DNA of 64,000 bases from Arthrobacter agilis (GCF_030816075.1 NZ_JAUSXO010000001.1:868001-932000), one strand, 5' to 3'; counted from the stretch's first letter, positions 1 to 10,872 are shown. Notes: a model not told the origin generated them from the letters alone. A program made the numbers and translations.

Positions 1-682
<682 letters not shown>

Positions 683-1026
683 CCACACACCCACCCCCAC
701 CACGACAAGGTGGTCACGGGATCCCGGGCAACCAGGACCCCGAACCCCCTTCACGAACGGTGACGCAGGGGCGGGTGAAAGATCGACATGCTACGCGTCC
801 ACTATGCGGTTCCCAACCAACAACAGGAACCACCCCCACCGGGACCCGTCCCCACCCCGCCCCCACCAGGGCAGGCAAGGACCCAGGGCCCCGCACCAGG
901 CGGGGGGCACCACCTACAACTGAATAGGTCCAACCAGCACAACACGACCAACACCCACAGATTTACCGCCACCGAACCCAAACCCCCAGCACGGGGGGAG
1001 GGCGCCCGGTCAGGCCGGTAGCAAGG
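683..1026 (+). other. 23S-5S intergenic spacer (ITS2)
   Basis: A roughly 345-base transcribed spacer, strongly C-rich with runs of CCACCC. It contains the segment GCGTCCACTATGCGGTTCCC near 795-814, which I recall as conserved in Arthrobacter-type spacers. I see no tRNA cloverleaf and no credible protein gene. It presumably carries the RNase processing stems for 23S and 5S. Confidence 0.8.
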
Positions 1027-1145
1027 GTTACGGCGGTCATAGCGTGGGGGAAACGCCCGGTCCCATTCCGAACCCGGAAGCTAAGACCCACAGCGCCGAT
1101 GGTACTGCACCCGAGAGAGTGTGGGAGAGTAGGACACCGCCGGAC
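1027..1145 (+). rRNA. rrf: 5S ribosomal RNA
   Basis: A complete 5S rRNA of about 118 nt. The 5' arm (TTACGGCGGT) pairs with the 3' arm (ACACCGCCGG) to form helix I. The conserved internal text CCCATTCCGAACCCGGAAG lies at 1071-1089, and the loop E/helix IV part with GGGAGAGTAGG follows near 1121-1132. It sits directly downstream of the 23S gene and ahead of a strong hairpin, as expected for the last gene of an rrn operon. Ends may be off by one or two bases. Confidence 0.95.
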
Positions 1146-1160
1146 AACCATTACAAGGAC

Positions 1161-1185
1161 GAGGCCCCACCACCGGTGGGGCCTC
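1161..1185 (+). terminator. rrn operon terminator hairpin
   Basis: A perfect 11-bp stem (GAGGCCCCACC pairing with GGTGGGGCCTC) with a 3-nt loop lies 16 bases after the 5S gene. The following T tract is short (CCCCTTTAACC). The position fits an intrinsic terminator of the rRNA operon. Confidence 0.85.
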
Positions 1186-1418
1186 ACCCCTTTAACCACC
1201 CCAGACGGTTCAGCCAACCCCGGCGACAACGCCGCCCGGGCGTGGTCGTCCTGTCGCTCCTTCGTCCGGCAGGAGTGATGCATCACATGGCCGGCAACCG
1301 CCGGTGCGGAGTAAGTGCCCACCCGGTCTTCGTGGTTCCATAGATGGGTAGGACCCACAGCAAAATAGAGACCCGCCGGCACGTTCTTGCCGACACCTGA
1401 CGAGAGGATCGCGCTGCC

Positions 1419-3740
1419 ATGGCTGAGCAGGAGCATACTGCCGGACGAGACGGGGAGTCCCGCCAGTCGGGTGGCGCCAACCGCGGAAACCAGGGTGGGT
1501 CAGGCCGCACGGGTCGTCATTCCTGGGGGTCGAAGTCCGGAGGACACCGCCCGCCGTCGTCTGCTGATGGCGGGAACGACCGGCGTGGGGGCGAGCGTTC
1601 CTACCCGCCCCGGGACAGGTCGGAGCGTGACGCACCGCGCGAGGACCGCCGGGGCCCGCGCCCGGAGGGTGGTTCCCGGGGTTCCAGCAGCAGTGGCAGG
1701 CCTTCTGCCGGACGCCCTGCATGGAAGGGTGGCTCGGGTGGCTCGGGTGGCTCGGGTGGCCAGGGTGGCTCGGGTGCTGGTCAGTCGGGCGGGACGTACG
1801 GGCGGGATGCCCAGGGTGCCGGTCGTGACAGGCCCGACTACACCCGGGACGACAAGCCAGGACATGCCGGCCGTGACAGGCAGGGCTTCGACCGTGGCTC
1901 ACGGTCCAACCAGGAACGAGGCGGAGCGTCCGGGCCGCGGCGCGACGATCGCCCGGGCCAGAATTCCGACCGCACCTCATCGCGTCCGTTCGAGCGCCCC
2001 CAGCGAGGGGCGGAAGGCGGCCGGGGTGCGCAGCTGAGGGGATCGGCATCGCGGGGTGGTTCCGCAGCCGGCTCTGCCGCGGACAAGCAGCCGCGGTTCG
2101 CGGGTCGCGGAGGAGGTCCGGCTGACCGCGCCCAGGGCGGAGCCGATCGACCGTGGAAGTCCCGTACCTCCTCCGACGGCCGGCCGGGTGGCGACGGGCG
2201 TTCGGCCGGGCGTGACAGCTCCTACCGCCGTCCCGCGGATCGCGAGGACGGTCGCGGACCCCGCACCGGCGATCGCCGCGGGCCGCGCGTGGACGAGGCC
2301 TCCTCAGGGCCACGGCCCCACAACGCGCGTGACCTCCGCAGCGCCAATCGTCCTGATCGCGAGCGGTCCCCGGAGATCGACGAGGACGTCAAGGGCGACG
2401 AGCTCGACCGGGTCACCCGTGCCCAGGTCCGCAACCTCGAGGAACGCAGCGCGCTCTGGGTCGCGAAGCACCTCGTCATGGCGGGCCGGCTCATCGATAT
2501 CGACCCTGAGCTGGCCTTCCAGCACGCGCTGGCCGCAAGCCGTCGCGGCGGGCGGCTCGCCGCCGTCCGCGAGGCCGTCGGCGTGACGGCCTATGCCGCG
2601 GGCCATTACGGCGAGGCTCTCCGCGAGTTCCGCACCTTCCGGCGCATCAGTGGTTCCAACGTGCACCTGCCGGTCATGGCCGACTGCGAGCGAGGCCTCG
2701 GACGGCCCGACCGCGCCCTGGATCTCGCGCGCAGCGAGGAAGCCGCGTCACTGGATGCGGCGGGCAAGGCGGAACTCGCCATGGTCGTCTCCGGTGCACG
2801 GGCCGATCTGGGGCAGCTCGACGCAGCGGTCTCGGCGCTGGAGATCCCGCAACTGGACCTCCAGCGGGCCTTCTCCTTCAGCCCCCGCCTCTTCCGGGCC
2901 TACGCCGACGCACTCGATGCCGTCGGTCGCTCCGGCGAGTCCGGTACGTGGCGTCGCCAGGCCGGCGTGGCAGAGCGCGCGCTCGGACTCGACGACGACC
3001 TCGAGCCGGACATCGTCGATCTGGGCGAGGACGACGATCCCGCGCCGGTACCCGTCCCGCGCGTCACCGACATCCTCGGCACACCTGCCCCGGCCGGTGC
3101 CGCAGAGACGGAGACCCCGGACGGCCGCACGGCCGCGCACGACGCGGAGGTGGACGACGTCCAGGCGGAGCTCGACGGTGGTCCGAGCGAGCAGACCGGG
3201 ACCGGATCTGCGGCCGAGTCGGACATCGAGTCGGACATCGAGTCGGACATCGAGTCGGACACGGAGTCGGCCACGGAGTCGGACATGGAGTCGAATACAG
3301 TTCCAGACGCGGAGTCTGAAACAGCGCCGGATACGGAGTCGGACACGGTCGCAGCGCCGGGCCCGGACGCCGAGGCGTCCCCTGACCTGGAGGCCCGTCA
3401 GGACGACGTGGTGACCGATCAGGACGACACACCGCTTCCGCTGGACGTCGCATCGCCCTCGGAGGCGGCGGCCCCGGCTACGGACGACGCCGAGGTACCC
3501 GCGGCGCCCGCGCCCGAGAAGCCTGTCGCCGTCGACGCCGTGCCCGTCGGTGAGTCTGCGGCACCGGTGCAGGCGCTCCAGACCGAGATGCTGTTCAGCA
3601 TGGACGACACGGGGACCGCGGACATCGCCGACGTCGAGGACACCCGGGGAACGGCGCCTGAAGTCCGGTTCTCCGCAGCGGGGACGGACCAGGCAGCAAC
3701 CGGGTCCGCGGTGAACACGGACGAGGACGTCGATGACTGA
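1419..3740 (+). CDS. TPR-like protein with a very long Arg/Gly/Ser-rich N-terminus and an acidic repeat tail (Rv1691-type)
   Basis: A 773-residue protein in three parts. Residues 1 to about 317 are low-complexity and cationic (R, G, S, D, P), with a GGS run encoded by 9-base tandem repeats near 1727-1780. Residues about 318-535 form a helical TPR-like core with Ala/Arg-rich helices such as ALAASRRGGRLAAVREAVG. The last part is acidic, with ESDI/ESDT units encoded by 12-base repeats at 3218-3292. The ATG has a GAGAGGA ribosome site 10 bases upstream. The gene overlaps the HAD gene by 8 nt, so the two are coupled. Its place ahead of the HAD-tlyA-nadK-recN block matches Rv1691, whose function I do not know. 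RG-rich disorder suggests RNA or ribosome contact, but that is inference only. Confidence 0.85.
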   Translation: MAEQEHTAGRDGESRQSGGANRGNQGGSGRTGRHSWGSKSGGHRPPSSADGGNDRRGGERSYPPRDRSERDAPREDRRGPRPEGGSRGSSSSGRPSAGRPAWKGGSGGSGGSGGQGGSGAGQSGGTYGRDAQGAGRDRPDYTRDDKPGHAGRDRQGFDRGSRSNQERGGASGPRRDDRPGQNSDRTSSRPFERPQRGAEGGRGAQLRGSASRGGSAAGSAADKQPRFAGRGGGPADRAQGGADRPWKSRTSSDGRPGGDGRSAGRDSSYRRPADREDGRGPRTGDRRGPRVDEASSGPRPHNARDLRSANRPDRERSPEIDEDVKGDELDRVTRAQVRNLEERSALWVAKHLVMAGRLIDIDPELAFQHALAASRRGGRLAAVREAVGVTAYAAGHYGEALREFRTFRRISGSNVHLPVMADCERGLGRPDRALDLARSEEAASLDAAGKAELAMVVSGARADLGQLDAAVSALEIPQLDLQRAFSFSPRLFRAYADALDAVGRSGESGTWRRQAGVAERALGLDDDLEPDIVDLGEDDDPAPVPVPRVTDILGTPAPAGAAETETPDGRTAAHDAEVDDVQAELDGGPSEQTGTGSAAESDIESDIESDIESDTESATESDMESNTVPDAESETAPDTESDTVAAPGPDAEASPDLEARQDDVVTDQDDTPLPLDVASPSEAAAPATDDAEVPAAPAPEKPVAVDAVPVGESAAPVQALQTEMLFSMDDTGTADIADVEDTRGTAPEVRFSAAGTDQAATGSAVNTDEDVDD

Positions 3741-4752
3741 GGGCCTGAGGAACGATCACCGCGGCGCCGGACGCCTGATCGACACCTTCGACGGTGTCCT
3801 CGCCGACCTCGACGGCGTCGTCTACGCCGGCCCGCACGCCATCGAGGGCGCGACCGACGCCCTCGAGCGCCTCGCGGGGGAGGGCAAGAGCCTCGCCTAC
3901 GTCACGAACAACGCGTCGCGGTCCTCCGAGCAGGTCGCTGCGCACCTGCGCGACCTGGGAGCCCCGGCCACCGCGGATCAGGTGTTCGGCTCCGCTCAGG
4001 CCGGTGCCGAGCTGCTGGCCGGTCAGGTGCCCGCAGGATCCACGGTGCTCGTCGTGGGCAGTGACACCCTCGCCGACGCCGTCCGGGCGCAGGGCCTCTC
4101 CGTCGTCGGCTCGGCGGAGGACCGGCCCGACGCGGTCATCCAGGGATTCGCTCCCACGATCGGCTGGAAGGACCTCGCCGAGGCCGCCTACGCGGTGGCC
4201 GCCGGTGCCACCTGGGTGGCCACCAACACCGACCTGTCCATCCCGCAGGAGCGCGGCATCGCTCCCGGGAACGGGACCCTGGTGGCTGCCGTCGCCGCCG
4301 CGACCGGAAAGTCGCCGTCCATCGCCGGCAAGCCGGGTGCGGCCCTGTTCGAGACCGCGGCCCGCCACTCCGGTGTGGATCGTGCCCTCGTGGTGGGCGA
4401 CCGGCTCGATACGGACATCCTCGGCGGAAACCGCGCGGGCATGGCGACGGCGCTCGTCCTCACCGGCGTGGACACGGTCCGCACCGCCCTCGCCGCCGAC
4501 GTCGCCGAACGCCCCGACTACCTCATCGGCTCCCTCGCCGACCTGTACGAGGAGTACCCCGCGATCACCGCCGACGACGGCTCCTACGCCTGCGGTGCCG
4601 CGGTCGCCCGGGTGACCGGGTCCACGGTGAGCATCAGCGGTCGCGAGGACGACGTCGACAGCTGGCGCGCCGCCTGCGCCGCCTGGTGGGCGGCGCACCC
4701 CGACGCGACACCCGGGGCCGCACCCGAGGTCGCCTTCGCGACGGCTGGCTAG
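3733..4752 (+). CDS. HAD-superfamily (type IIA) sugar/glycerol phosphate phosphatase
   Basis: A 339-residue haloacid dehalogenase-fold phosphatase. Motif I is VLADLDGVVY (nucleophile Asp25, acid Asp27), motif II is YVTNN (Thr58), the motif III Lys lies in GKPGAALFE, and motif IV is VVGDRLDTDILGG. The NagD-like C2 cap between motifs II and III makes it type IIA. The M. tuberculosis homologue in the same position, Rv1692, is a glycerol-3-phosphate phosphatase of glycerophospholipid recycling, so that activity is likely. A C-terminal extension after about residue 270, with a Trp- and Ala-rich end, is also a feature of that family. It starts inside the end of the upstream gene (ATGACTGA overlap). 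Confidence 0.9.
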   Translation: MTEGLRNDHRGAGRLIDTFDGVLADLDGVVYAGPHAIEGATDALERLAGEGKSLAYVTNNASRSSEQVAAHLRDLGAPATADQVFGSAQAGAELLAGQVPAGSTVLVVGSDTLADAVRAQGLSVVGSAEDRPDAVIQGFAPTIGWKDLAEAAYAVAAGATWVATNTDLSIPQERGIAPGNGTLVAAVAAATGKSPSIAGKPGAALFETAARHSGVDRALVVGDRLDTDILGGNRAGMATALVLTGVDTVRTALAADVAERPDYLIGSLADLYEEYPAITADDGSYACGAAVARVTGSTVSISGREDDVDSWRAACAAWWAAHPDATPGAAPEVAFATAG

Positions 4753-4768
4753 GCTGGAGGGACGGATC

Positions 4769-5014
4769 ATGACCGACACGGGACACGGGAGGGCGGCGGC
4801 GGTGCAGGACACGACCGAGCACACGACCGGGGGCGCGACGGACGGCGGCACCGGCGATGCGCACGTCGACGAGGTCCTCCGCGCGCTCGACCGGCTCGCG
4901 GACCTGCCCGTGACGGACCACGCGGCGGTGTACCTCGACGTCCTCGAACGCCTGGGCGGGGAACTGAACCCGGAGCAGAAGCTCCACCGGGCAGGAGCCC
5001 ATGGCTCGCCTTGA
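4769..5014 (+). CDS. Small conserved protein upstream of tlyA
   Basis: An 81-residue acidic protein. The N-terminal 30 residues are Thr/Gly-rich and probably disordered. The C-terminal half is one amphipathic helical stretch (DEVLRALDRLADLPVTDHAA, then YLDVLERLGGELN). A GGAGGG ribosome site lies 7 bases before the ATG, and the stop overlaps the tlyA start by 14 nt. The position corresponds to Rv1693, a small uncharacterised protein always close to tlyA. The tight overlap suggests co-translation with TlyA. Function unknown. Confidence 0.8.
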   Translation: MTDTGHGRAAAVQDTTEHTTGGATDGGTGDAHVDEVLRALDRLADLPVTDHAAVYLDVLERLGGELNPEQKLHRAGAHGSP

Positions 5015-5843
5015 CCAGGAACTCGTGACGCGCGGGCTCGCGCGGTCACGATCCCATGCAGCACAACTGATCGCGGCGGGACGCGTGGTGCGCGAGGGCG
5101 TCGTGGCGCTCAAGCCCTCCGCACCGACCCTTCCCGCGGACACGCTCCTCGTCGAGGAACGGGGCGAGGACTACGTCAGCCGCGCCGGCACCAAGCTCGA
5201 CGGCGCGCTGCGCGCCTTCCCCGCCGTGAACCCGACGGGGAAGCGGTGCCTCGACGCGGGTGCCTCGACCGGCGGGTTCACCGATGTCCTCCTGCGGCGC
5301 GGCGCCCGCGAGGTCGCTGCCGTCGACGTCGGACACGGCCAGCTCGTCCAGCAGCTCCGCGACGACGCGCGCGTGCACGTCTTCGAGGGCATGAACGTCC
5401 GCCACCTCGACCCGGCGGAGATCGGCGGCCCGGTGGAACTCACCGTCGCGGATCTGTCCTTCATCTCGCTCCGGCTCGTTCTGGCAGCCCTGGCGGGCGC
5501 CACGGATGCCGGTGGGGAGCTGCTCCTGATGGTCAAACCCCAGTTCGAGGTGGGACGCAGCGGGCTGAACCGGCTCGGCGTCGTCACGTCACCCGAGGCC
5601 CGCCGCCGGGCCGTCGCCGGCGTGGTGCGCAGTGCCCTCGGGTGCGGGCTGCACATCGCCGGGATCGCGCAGAGCGAACTGCCGGGGCAGGACGGCAACG
5701 TGGAGTACTTCGTGTGGATAAAGGTGCCTGTGAAGGGATTGGTGCCTAGGATCGAGGGGGAGCTGGACCGGTTGACTGACCAGGCACTGCATGAGCTCTT
5801 CCCACCGCCCGGCATTACCAATCAGACGGAGCTCGATGAGTAG
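5001..5843 (+). CDS. tlyA: TlyA: 16S/23S rRNA 2'-O-methyltransferase (hemolysin-like family)
   Basis: A 280-residue protein with an N-terminal S4 RNA-binding domain (residues about 2-60, RLDQELVTRGLARSRSHAAQ) and a C-terminal FtsJ/RrmJ-type methyltransferase domain. The AdoMet-binding motif LDAGASTGGFTDVLL lies near residue 85, and the later VADLSFISLR and LLMVKPQFEVG segments contain the catalytic Asp and Lys of the K-D-K-E set. In mycobacteria TlyA methylates C1409 of 16S and C1920 of 23S rRNA, and its loss gives capreomycin resistance. It overlaps its neighbours on both sides (14 nt upstream, 8 nt downstream). Confidence 0.95.
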   Translation: MARLDQELVTRGLARSRSHAAQLIAAGRVVREGVVALKPSAPTLPADTLLVEERGEDYVSRAGTKLDGALRAFPAVNPTGKRCLDAGASTGGFTDVLLRRGAREVAAVDVGHGQLVQQLRDDARVHVFEGMNVRHLDPAEIGGPVELTVADLSFISLRLVLAALAGATDAGGELLLMVKPQFEVGRSGLNRLGVVTSPEARRRAVAGVVRSALGCGLHIAGIAQSELPGQDGNVEYFVWIKVPVKGLVPRIEGELDRLTDQALHELFPPPGITNQTELDE

Positions 5844-6762
5844 ACGAATCCTGGTTCTTGCACACACCGGCCGCAGGAACGCGATGATCGCGGCGCAGGA
5901 GGCATGCACCCGGCTCCATGACCTCGGGCTCCAGCCCGTCATGCGGCCCGAGGAACTCGCCGACCTCCAGCGGGAGTACGGGGCCCTCGCCGCCCCGGCC
6001 CAGGCGCTCGGTGACGGCGTCGTCTTCGGCGACGTCGAACTCGTCATGGTCCTCGGCGGCGACGGCACCATCCTGCGGGCCGCCGAACTGGTCCGGGACG
6101 CGGACATACCCCTCCTGGGCGTCAACCTCGGCCATGTGGGCTTCCTCGCGGAGAGCGAACGCGCCGATCTCGAGGAGACGGTCCGGTGGGTGGCGGACCG
6201 CAGCTACACCGTGGAGGAGAGGACCACCATCGAGGTCGTCGTCTGGCACGGCGACACCCTGCTCGGGCGGAGCTGGGCGCTCAACGAGGTGGCCGTGGAG
6301 AAGGCCGACCGGGAACGCATGATCGAGGTGGTCCTGGAGGTCGACGGCCGCCCGGTGAGCTCGTTCGGCTGCGACGGTGTCGTGCTCGCCACCCCCACCG
6401 GTTCCACCGCCTACGCCTTCTCCGCCGGCGGGCCGATCGTCTGGCCGGAGGTCGAGGCGCTGCTCATGGTGCCGATCAGTGCCCACGCGCTCTTCGCGAA
6501 GCCCCTCGTGGTCGCCCCCACGTCGGTGCTCGCCGTCGAGCTCCTGACCCGCACCGAGGCGGCAGGCGTGATGTGGTGCGACGGACGGCGCAGTATCGAC
6601 CTGCCGCCGGGCGCGCGCGTCGAGGTGCAGCGCTCGGAGCGCCCCGTCCGGCTGGCCCGCACCCGGCAGACGCCGTTCTCGGAACGGCTCGTCCGCAAGT
6701 TCGAACTACCCATCCAGGGCTGGCGCGGCCCCGTGAGACACCAGGACGGACCCCAGCGATGA
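5836..6762 (+). CDS. nadK: NAD kinase
   Basis: A 308-residue ATP/polyphosphate-NAD kinase, making NADP from NAD. The signature VLGGDGTILRAAE is followed by LLGVNLGHVGFLAE, and the NE/D motif lies in WALNEVAVEKADRERM. The TPTGSTAYAFSAGGPI segment is also diagnostic. I take the ATG at 5836 (MSRRILVLAHTGR) rather than an in-frame start at 5791. It leaves an 8-nt overlap with tlyA, has GACGGAGCT upstream as a ribosome site, and the extra 15 residues do not resemble the family. The stop overlaps the recN ATG. Confidence 0.95.
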   Translation: MSRRILVLAHTGRRNAMIAAQEACTRLHDLGLQPVMRPEELADLQREYGALAAPAQALGDGVVFGDVELVMVLGGDGTILRAAELVRDADIPLLGVNLGHVGFLAESERADLEETVRWVADRSYTVEERTTIEVVVWHGDTLLGRSWALNEVAVEKADRERMIEVVLEVDGRPVSSFGCDGVVLATPTGSTAYAFSAGGPIVWPEVEALLMVPISAHALFAKPLVVAPTSVLAVELLTRTEAAGVMWCDGRRSIDLPPGARVEVQRSERPVRLARTRQTPFSERLVRKFELPIQGWRGPVRHQDGPQR

Positions 6763-8486
6763 TCGAGGAGATGCGTATCCGCGACCTCGGCGTCATCACC
6801 GACGCCACCCTCAGGCTCGGGCCGGGGCTCACCGTCGTGACGGGCGAGACCGGGGCGGGCAAGACCATGGTCATCACCGCCCTCGGCCTGCTGAGGGGAG
6901 CACGTTCGGACGCCGGAGCGGTGCGCCTCGACGCGAAGTCGGCGTCCGCGGAGGCCGTGCTGCGGCTGGACCCCGCCAGCCCCGCCGCCCTGAGGGCCGC
7001 CGAGGCCGGGGCCGCACTGGAGGTGTACGACGGGGTAGCGGAGCTGATCCTCGCCCGCACTGTGACGAGCGAGGGCCGCAGCCGCGCCTACGTCGGGGGC
7101 CGCGCGGCTCCCGTGGGCGTCCTCGCCGAGCTGGGGGACGAGCTCGTCGTCGTCCACGGGCAGTCCGACCAGCTACGGCTCAAGGGCGCCCCCGCGCAGC
7201 GGCAGGCCCTGGACAAGTTCGGCGGCAAGCCCCTCGAGGAGACCCTGCACGCCTACGAGGACGCCTTCCGCCGGTGGCGGGACGCCCTGGCCGAGCGTGA
7301 CCGGCTGAGGAGCGAGGCCCGGGAGAGGCTCCGCGAGGCCGAAGGCCTGGAAGCAGCCCTCACCGAGATCGGGGACGTCGATCCGCAGCCGGGGGAGGAC
7401 GCCGCCCTGAAGGCGGAATCCATGCGTCTCGGGAATCTCGAGGAACTGCGCACGGCGGCCCTCGTGGCCCACCAGGCGCTCGTCTCCGAGGAGATCGGCG
7501 CGAACGCCGATGCCGTGTCGCTGGTCGACGAGGCGAAGCGGCAGCTCGAGGCGGTCGCCGGGCACGACGCCGACCTCGGCAGGCTCGCCGAACGGCTCGC
7601 GGAGGTCGGCTACCTCCTCGCGGACATCTCCGCCGAGCTGGCGGGCTACGGGACGGCGCTCGACTCGGAGGGCGCGGGCCGCCTCGAGGAGGTCGAGTCG
7701 CGCCGCGCCGCGCTGTCGGTGCTGGTGCGCAAGTACGCCCCCACCATCGACGAGGTGCTCGCCTGGCAGGAGGACGCCGTCAAGCGGCTGCTGGAACTCA
7801 GCGGCGACTCCTCCCGCGTCGAGGAGCTCGACGGCGTCATCGTCGATCTCCACCGCGAGGTGCACGACCTCGCCGCCACGCTGTCCTCGCTGAGGACCGC
7901 GGCGGCGGAGAGCCTTGCCGGGCGGGTCAGCGACGAGCTCACCGCCCTCGCGATGCCCGACGCCCAGCTCCTGATCGAGGTCACGCCGTCGGAGTCCCTG
8001 ACGGTCCACGGCGCCGACGACATCGCGTTCAACCTGCAGCCGCACCCCGGCTCGGCGCCGCGCGCCCTCGGCAAGGGGGCCTCGGGCGGTGAGCTCTCCC
8101 GCGTGATGCTGGCCATCGAGGTGGTCCTCGCGGCCGTGGACCCCGTGCCCACCTTCGTGTTCGACGAGGTGGACGCCGGCGTGGGTGGCAAGGCCGCCGT
8201 CGAGATCGGACGGCGGCTCGCGATGCTCGCCGAGCACGTCCAGGTCATCGTGGTGACCCACCTGCCCCAGGTCGCAGCGTTCGCCGCGCGGCATATCCGC
8301 GTGACGAAGAACGTCTCGCGGGACGGCGAAGGGGGCGGTGTGACCGCCAGCGACGTCGAGGTCCTACCCGACGACGAGCGCGTGCGGGAGCTCGCACGGA
8401 TGCTCGCCGGCCAGGAGGATTCCGCGTCGGCGCGTGCCCACGCCGAAGAACTCCTCGCCGATGCCGCCCGGACAACTGCTCGGTGA
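6759..8486 (+). CDS. recN: DNA repair protein RecN
   Basis: A 575-residue SMC-like ATPase of double-strand break repair. Walker A is [13 protein letters not shown] (residues about 27-39). The long central segment rich in Glu, Arg and Leu is the coiled coil. The ABC signature is [15 protein letters not shown] and Walker B is [14 protein letters not shown]. The end carries [14 protein letters not shown], the His-switch region. Start chosen at the ATG overlapping the nadK stop (ATGA), which gives the canonical N-terminus [13 protein letters not shown]. Confidence 0.95.
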   Translation: MIEEMRIRDLGVITDATLRLGPGLTVVTGETGAGKTMVITALGLLRGARSDAGAVRLDAKSASAEAVLRLDPASPAALRAAEAGAALEVYDGVAELILARTVTSEGRSRAYVGGRAAPVGVLAELGDELVVVHGQSDQLRLKGAPAQRQALDKFGGKPLEETLHAYEDAFRRWRDALAERDRLRSEARERLREAEGLEAALTEIGDVDPQPGEDAALKAESMRLGNLEELRTAALVAHQALVSEEIGANADAVSLVDEAKRQLEAVAGHDADLGRLAERLAEVGYLLADISAELAGYGTALDSEGAGRLEEVESRRAALSVLVRKYAPTIDEVLAWQEDAVKRLLELSGDSSRVEELDGVIVDLHREVHDLAATLSSLRTAAAESLAGRVSDELTALAMPDAQLLIEVTPSESLTVHGADDIAFNLQPHPGSAPRALGKGASGGELSRVMLAIEVVLAAVDPVPTFVFDEVDAGVGGKAAVEIGRRLAMLAEHVQVIVVTHLPQVAAFAARHIRVTKNVSRDGEGGGVTASDVEVLPDDERVRELARMLAGQEDSASARAHAEELLADAARTTAR

Positions 8487-8500
8487 TAGGGTTGAATTCC

Positions 8501-10183
8501 GTGGCGCAGCAAATAAACTCCCGGTTCCTGAAATCCGCAACGACCAAGCACATCTTCGTGACTGGCGGCGTGGCCTCCTCACTCGGCAAGGGACTGACGG
8601 CATCCAGCCTGGGTCACCTCCTGAGGGCGCGCGGCCTCTCCGTGACGATGCAGAAGCTCGATCCCTACCTGAACGTCGATCCCGGCACGATGAACCCGTT
8701 CCAGCACGGCGAGGTCTTCGTCACCGACGACGGTGCCGAGACCGATCTGGACATCGGGCACTACGAACGGTTCCTCGACGAGAACCTCGACGGGTCGGCG
8801 AACGTCACGACCGGTCAGGTCTACTCGACGGTCATCGCCAAGGAACGCCGCGGCGAGTACCTGGGCGACACCGTCCAGGTCATCCCGCACATCACGGACG
8901 AGATCAAGCGCCGCATGCGCCTGCCGGCCGAGGCGACACCTGGTAAGAAGGCCCCGGACGTCATCATCACCGAGATCGGCGGAACCGTCGGCGACATCGA
9001 ATCGCAGCCGTTCCTCGAATCGGCCCGGCAGGTCCGCCAGGACGTCGGCCGGAACAACGTCTTCTTCCTCCACGTCTCGCTCGTGCCGTACATCGGCCCG
9101 TCGCAGGAACTGAAGACCAAGCCCACCCAGCACTCGGTGGCCATGCTGCGCTCGATCGGTATCCAGCCCGACGCCATCGTGATCCGCTCCGACCGCGAGG
9201 TCCCCGCCGCGATGCGCGAGAAGATCGGCCGCATGTGCGACGTCGACCTCGACGCCGTGGTGAACGCGGCGGACGCGCCGAGCATCTACGACATCCCGAA
9301 GACCCTCCACGCCCAGGGCCTCGACGCCTACATCGTCCAGGCGCTCGACCTGAAGTTCAAGGACGTCAACTGGACCAAGTGGAACAAGCTGCTCGAAGCG
9401 GTCCACAACCCGAAGCACCAGGTCGAGGTGGCGCTGGTCGGCAAGTACATCGACCTCCCCGACGCCTACCTCTCGGTGACCGAGGCGCTGCGCGCCGGCG
9501 GTTTCGCGAACAAGGCCAAGGTCACCATCAAGTGGGTCCCGTCCGACGAGTGCCAGACACCGGAGGGCGCGAAGAAGGCGCTCGCCGGCGTCGACGCGAT
9601 CTGCATCCCGGGCGGTTTCGGCATCCGCGGCCTCGAGGGCAAGCTCGGCGCGCTGACCTACGCCCGCGAGAACAAGGTCCCCACCCTGGGTCTCTGCCTC
9701 GGTCTGCAGTGCATGGTGATCGAGTACGCCCGGAACGTCGTGGGGCTGGAGGGCGCGTCGTCGAGCGAATTCGAGCCGGACACGGAATACCCCGTCATCG
9801 CGACCATGGCCGAGCAGCTCCACATCGTCGCCGGCGAAGGGGACATGGGCGGCACGATGCGCCTGGGCCGCTGGGAGGCGAAGCTCCAGGAGGGCTCCGT
9901 CATCGCGGGGACCTACGGCAAGACCACCGTGTTCGAACGGCACCGCCACCGCTACGAGGTGAACAACGAGTTCCGCCAGCAGATCGCCGACGCCGGCCTC
10001 GTCTTCTCGGGGACGACGACGGACGGCAAGCTCGTCGAGTTCGCCGAGCTGCCGAAGGACGTCCACCCCTACTACGTCTCGACCCAGGCCCACCCCGAAC
10101 TGGGCTCGCGTCCCACGCGGCCGCACCCCCTGTTCGCCGGACTGGTCAAGGCGGCGCTCGAGCGCCGGGGCGCGAAGGCCTGA
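8501..10183 (+). CDS. pyrG: CTP synthase
   Basis: A 560-residue glutamine-dependent CTP synthetase. The N-terminal amidoligase domain holds [20 protein letters not shown] and the substrate motifs [16 protein letters not shown] and [16 protein letters not shown]. The C-terminal class I glutamine amidotransferase domain has the nucleophile Cys in LCLGLQCMV and the His-Pro-Glu of the triad near the end ([10 protein letters not shown]). I prefer GTG 8501 ([11 protein letters not shown]) with AGGG nine bases upstream. GTG 8483, which overlaps the recN stop as GTGA, is the alternative and adds six residues. Confidence 0.96.
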   Translation: MAQQINSRFLKSATTKHIFVTGGVASSLGKGLTASSLGHLLRARGLSVTMQKLDPYLNVDPGTMNPFQHGEVFVTDDGAETDLDIGHYERFLDENLDGSANVTTGQVYSTVIAKERRGEYLGDTVQVIPHITDEIKRRMRLPAEATPGKKAPDVIITEIGGTVGDIESQPFLESARQVRQDVGRNNVFFLHVSLVPYIGPSQELKTKPTQHSVAMLRSIGIQPDAIVIRSDREVPAAMREKIGRMCDVDLDAVVNAADAPSIYDIPKTLHAQGLDAYIVQALDLKFKDVNWTKWNKLLEAVHNPKHQVEVALVGKYIDLPDAYLSVTEALRAGGFANKAKVTIKWVPSDECQTPEGAKKALAGVDAICIPGGFGIRGLEGKLGALTYARENKVPTLGLCLGLQCMVIEYARNVVGLEGASSSEFEPDTEYPVIATMAEQLHIVAGEGDMGGTMRLGRWEAKLQEGSVIAGTYGKTTVFERHRHRYEVNNEFRQQIADAGLVFSGTTTDGKLVEFAELPKDVHPYYVSTQAHPELGSRPTRPHPLFAGLVKAALERRGAKA

Positions 10184-10185
10184 GC

Positions 10186-10872
10186 ATGGGACTGCCCGGT
10201 GCGGGAAGCGCCGCGTTCGGTGACGAGCAGAGCCCGCGCCGGCTCCTCGGGACCACCACGGTCTACGAGGGGCGCGTGTGGGACGTGGTCAGCGAGCAGT
10301 TCAGCCTGACCGACGGCGGCGAGCCGATCACGCGGGACTTCATCCAGCACCCCGGGGCCGTGGCCGTGCTCGTGCTGAACGACGACGGACAGGTGCTCCT
10401 GCTGCGCCAGTACCGCCATCCGGTCCGGATGGCGCTGTGGGAGATCCCCGCGGGCCTCCTCGACGAGGACGGCGAGGAGTTCGTGGACGCCGCGGCCCGC
10501 GAACTCGCCGAGGAGGCGGACCTCACCGCCCGGCACTGGCACGTGCTCGTCGACCTGTTCCTGTCCCCGGGATCGTCCTCCGAAGCGCTGCGCGTGTACC
10601 TCGCGCGCGGTATCGGCGACGTCCCCGAGGCGGACCGGCACACCCGCACCCACGAGGAAGCCGAGATCGAGGTGCAGTGGGTGGATCTCGACGCCGCGGT
10701 GGACGCGGTGCTCGAGGGGCGCATCCACAGCCCGTCCGCGGTCGCGGCGATCCTCGCGGCCCGCGTGGCGCGCGAGAACGGGTACGCCGACCTCCGCCCC
10801 GCCACGACGCCCTGGCCCGAGCACCCGAGCCAGCACGCCACGTGGCCGCGCGGCGCTGTGCTCGAGGGCTGA
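10186..10872 (+). CDS. Nudix hydrolase, ADP-ribose pyrophosphatase type
   Basis: A 228-residue Nudix protein two bases after pyrG. The N-terminal dimerisation half includes the typical [19 protein letters not shown] and [20 protein letters not shown] segments. The Nudix box follows as [20 protein letters not shown] with EEAD in place of EETG, an Asp-for-Gly change I recall in actinobacterial members. The position between pyrG and xerD equals Rv1700, a characterised ADP-ribose pyrophosphatase, so hydrolysis of ADP-ribose to AMP and ribose 5-phosphate is the likely activity. Confidence 0.92.
   Translation: MGLPGAGSAAFGDEQSPRRLLGTTTVYEGRVWDVVSEQFSLTDGGEPITRDFIQHPGAVAVLVLNDDGQVLLLRQYRHPVRMALWEIPAGLLDEDGEEFVDAAARELAEEADLTARHWHVLVDLFLSPGSSSEALRVYLARGIGDVPEADRHTRTHEEAEIEVQWVDLDAAVDAVLEGRIHSPSAVAAILAARVARENGYADLRPATTPWPEHPSQHATWPRGAVLEG

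Noticed and set aside
683..1026. Protein or tRNA genes in the 23S-5S spacer
   Set aside because: Open frames are proline-rich chance products of C-rich sequence, and no cloverleaf can be drawn.
3595..5064. A 489-residue minus-strand open frame over the HAD phosphatase gene
   Set aside because: Antisense to strongly supported coding sequence, with low-complexity composition and no motif.
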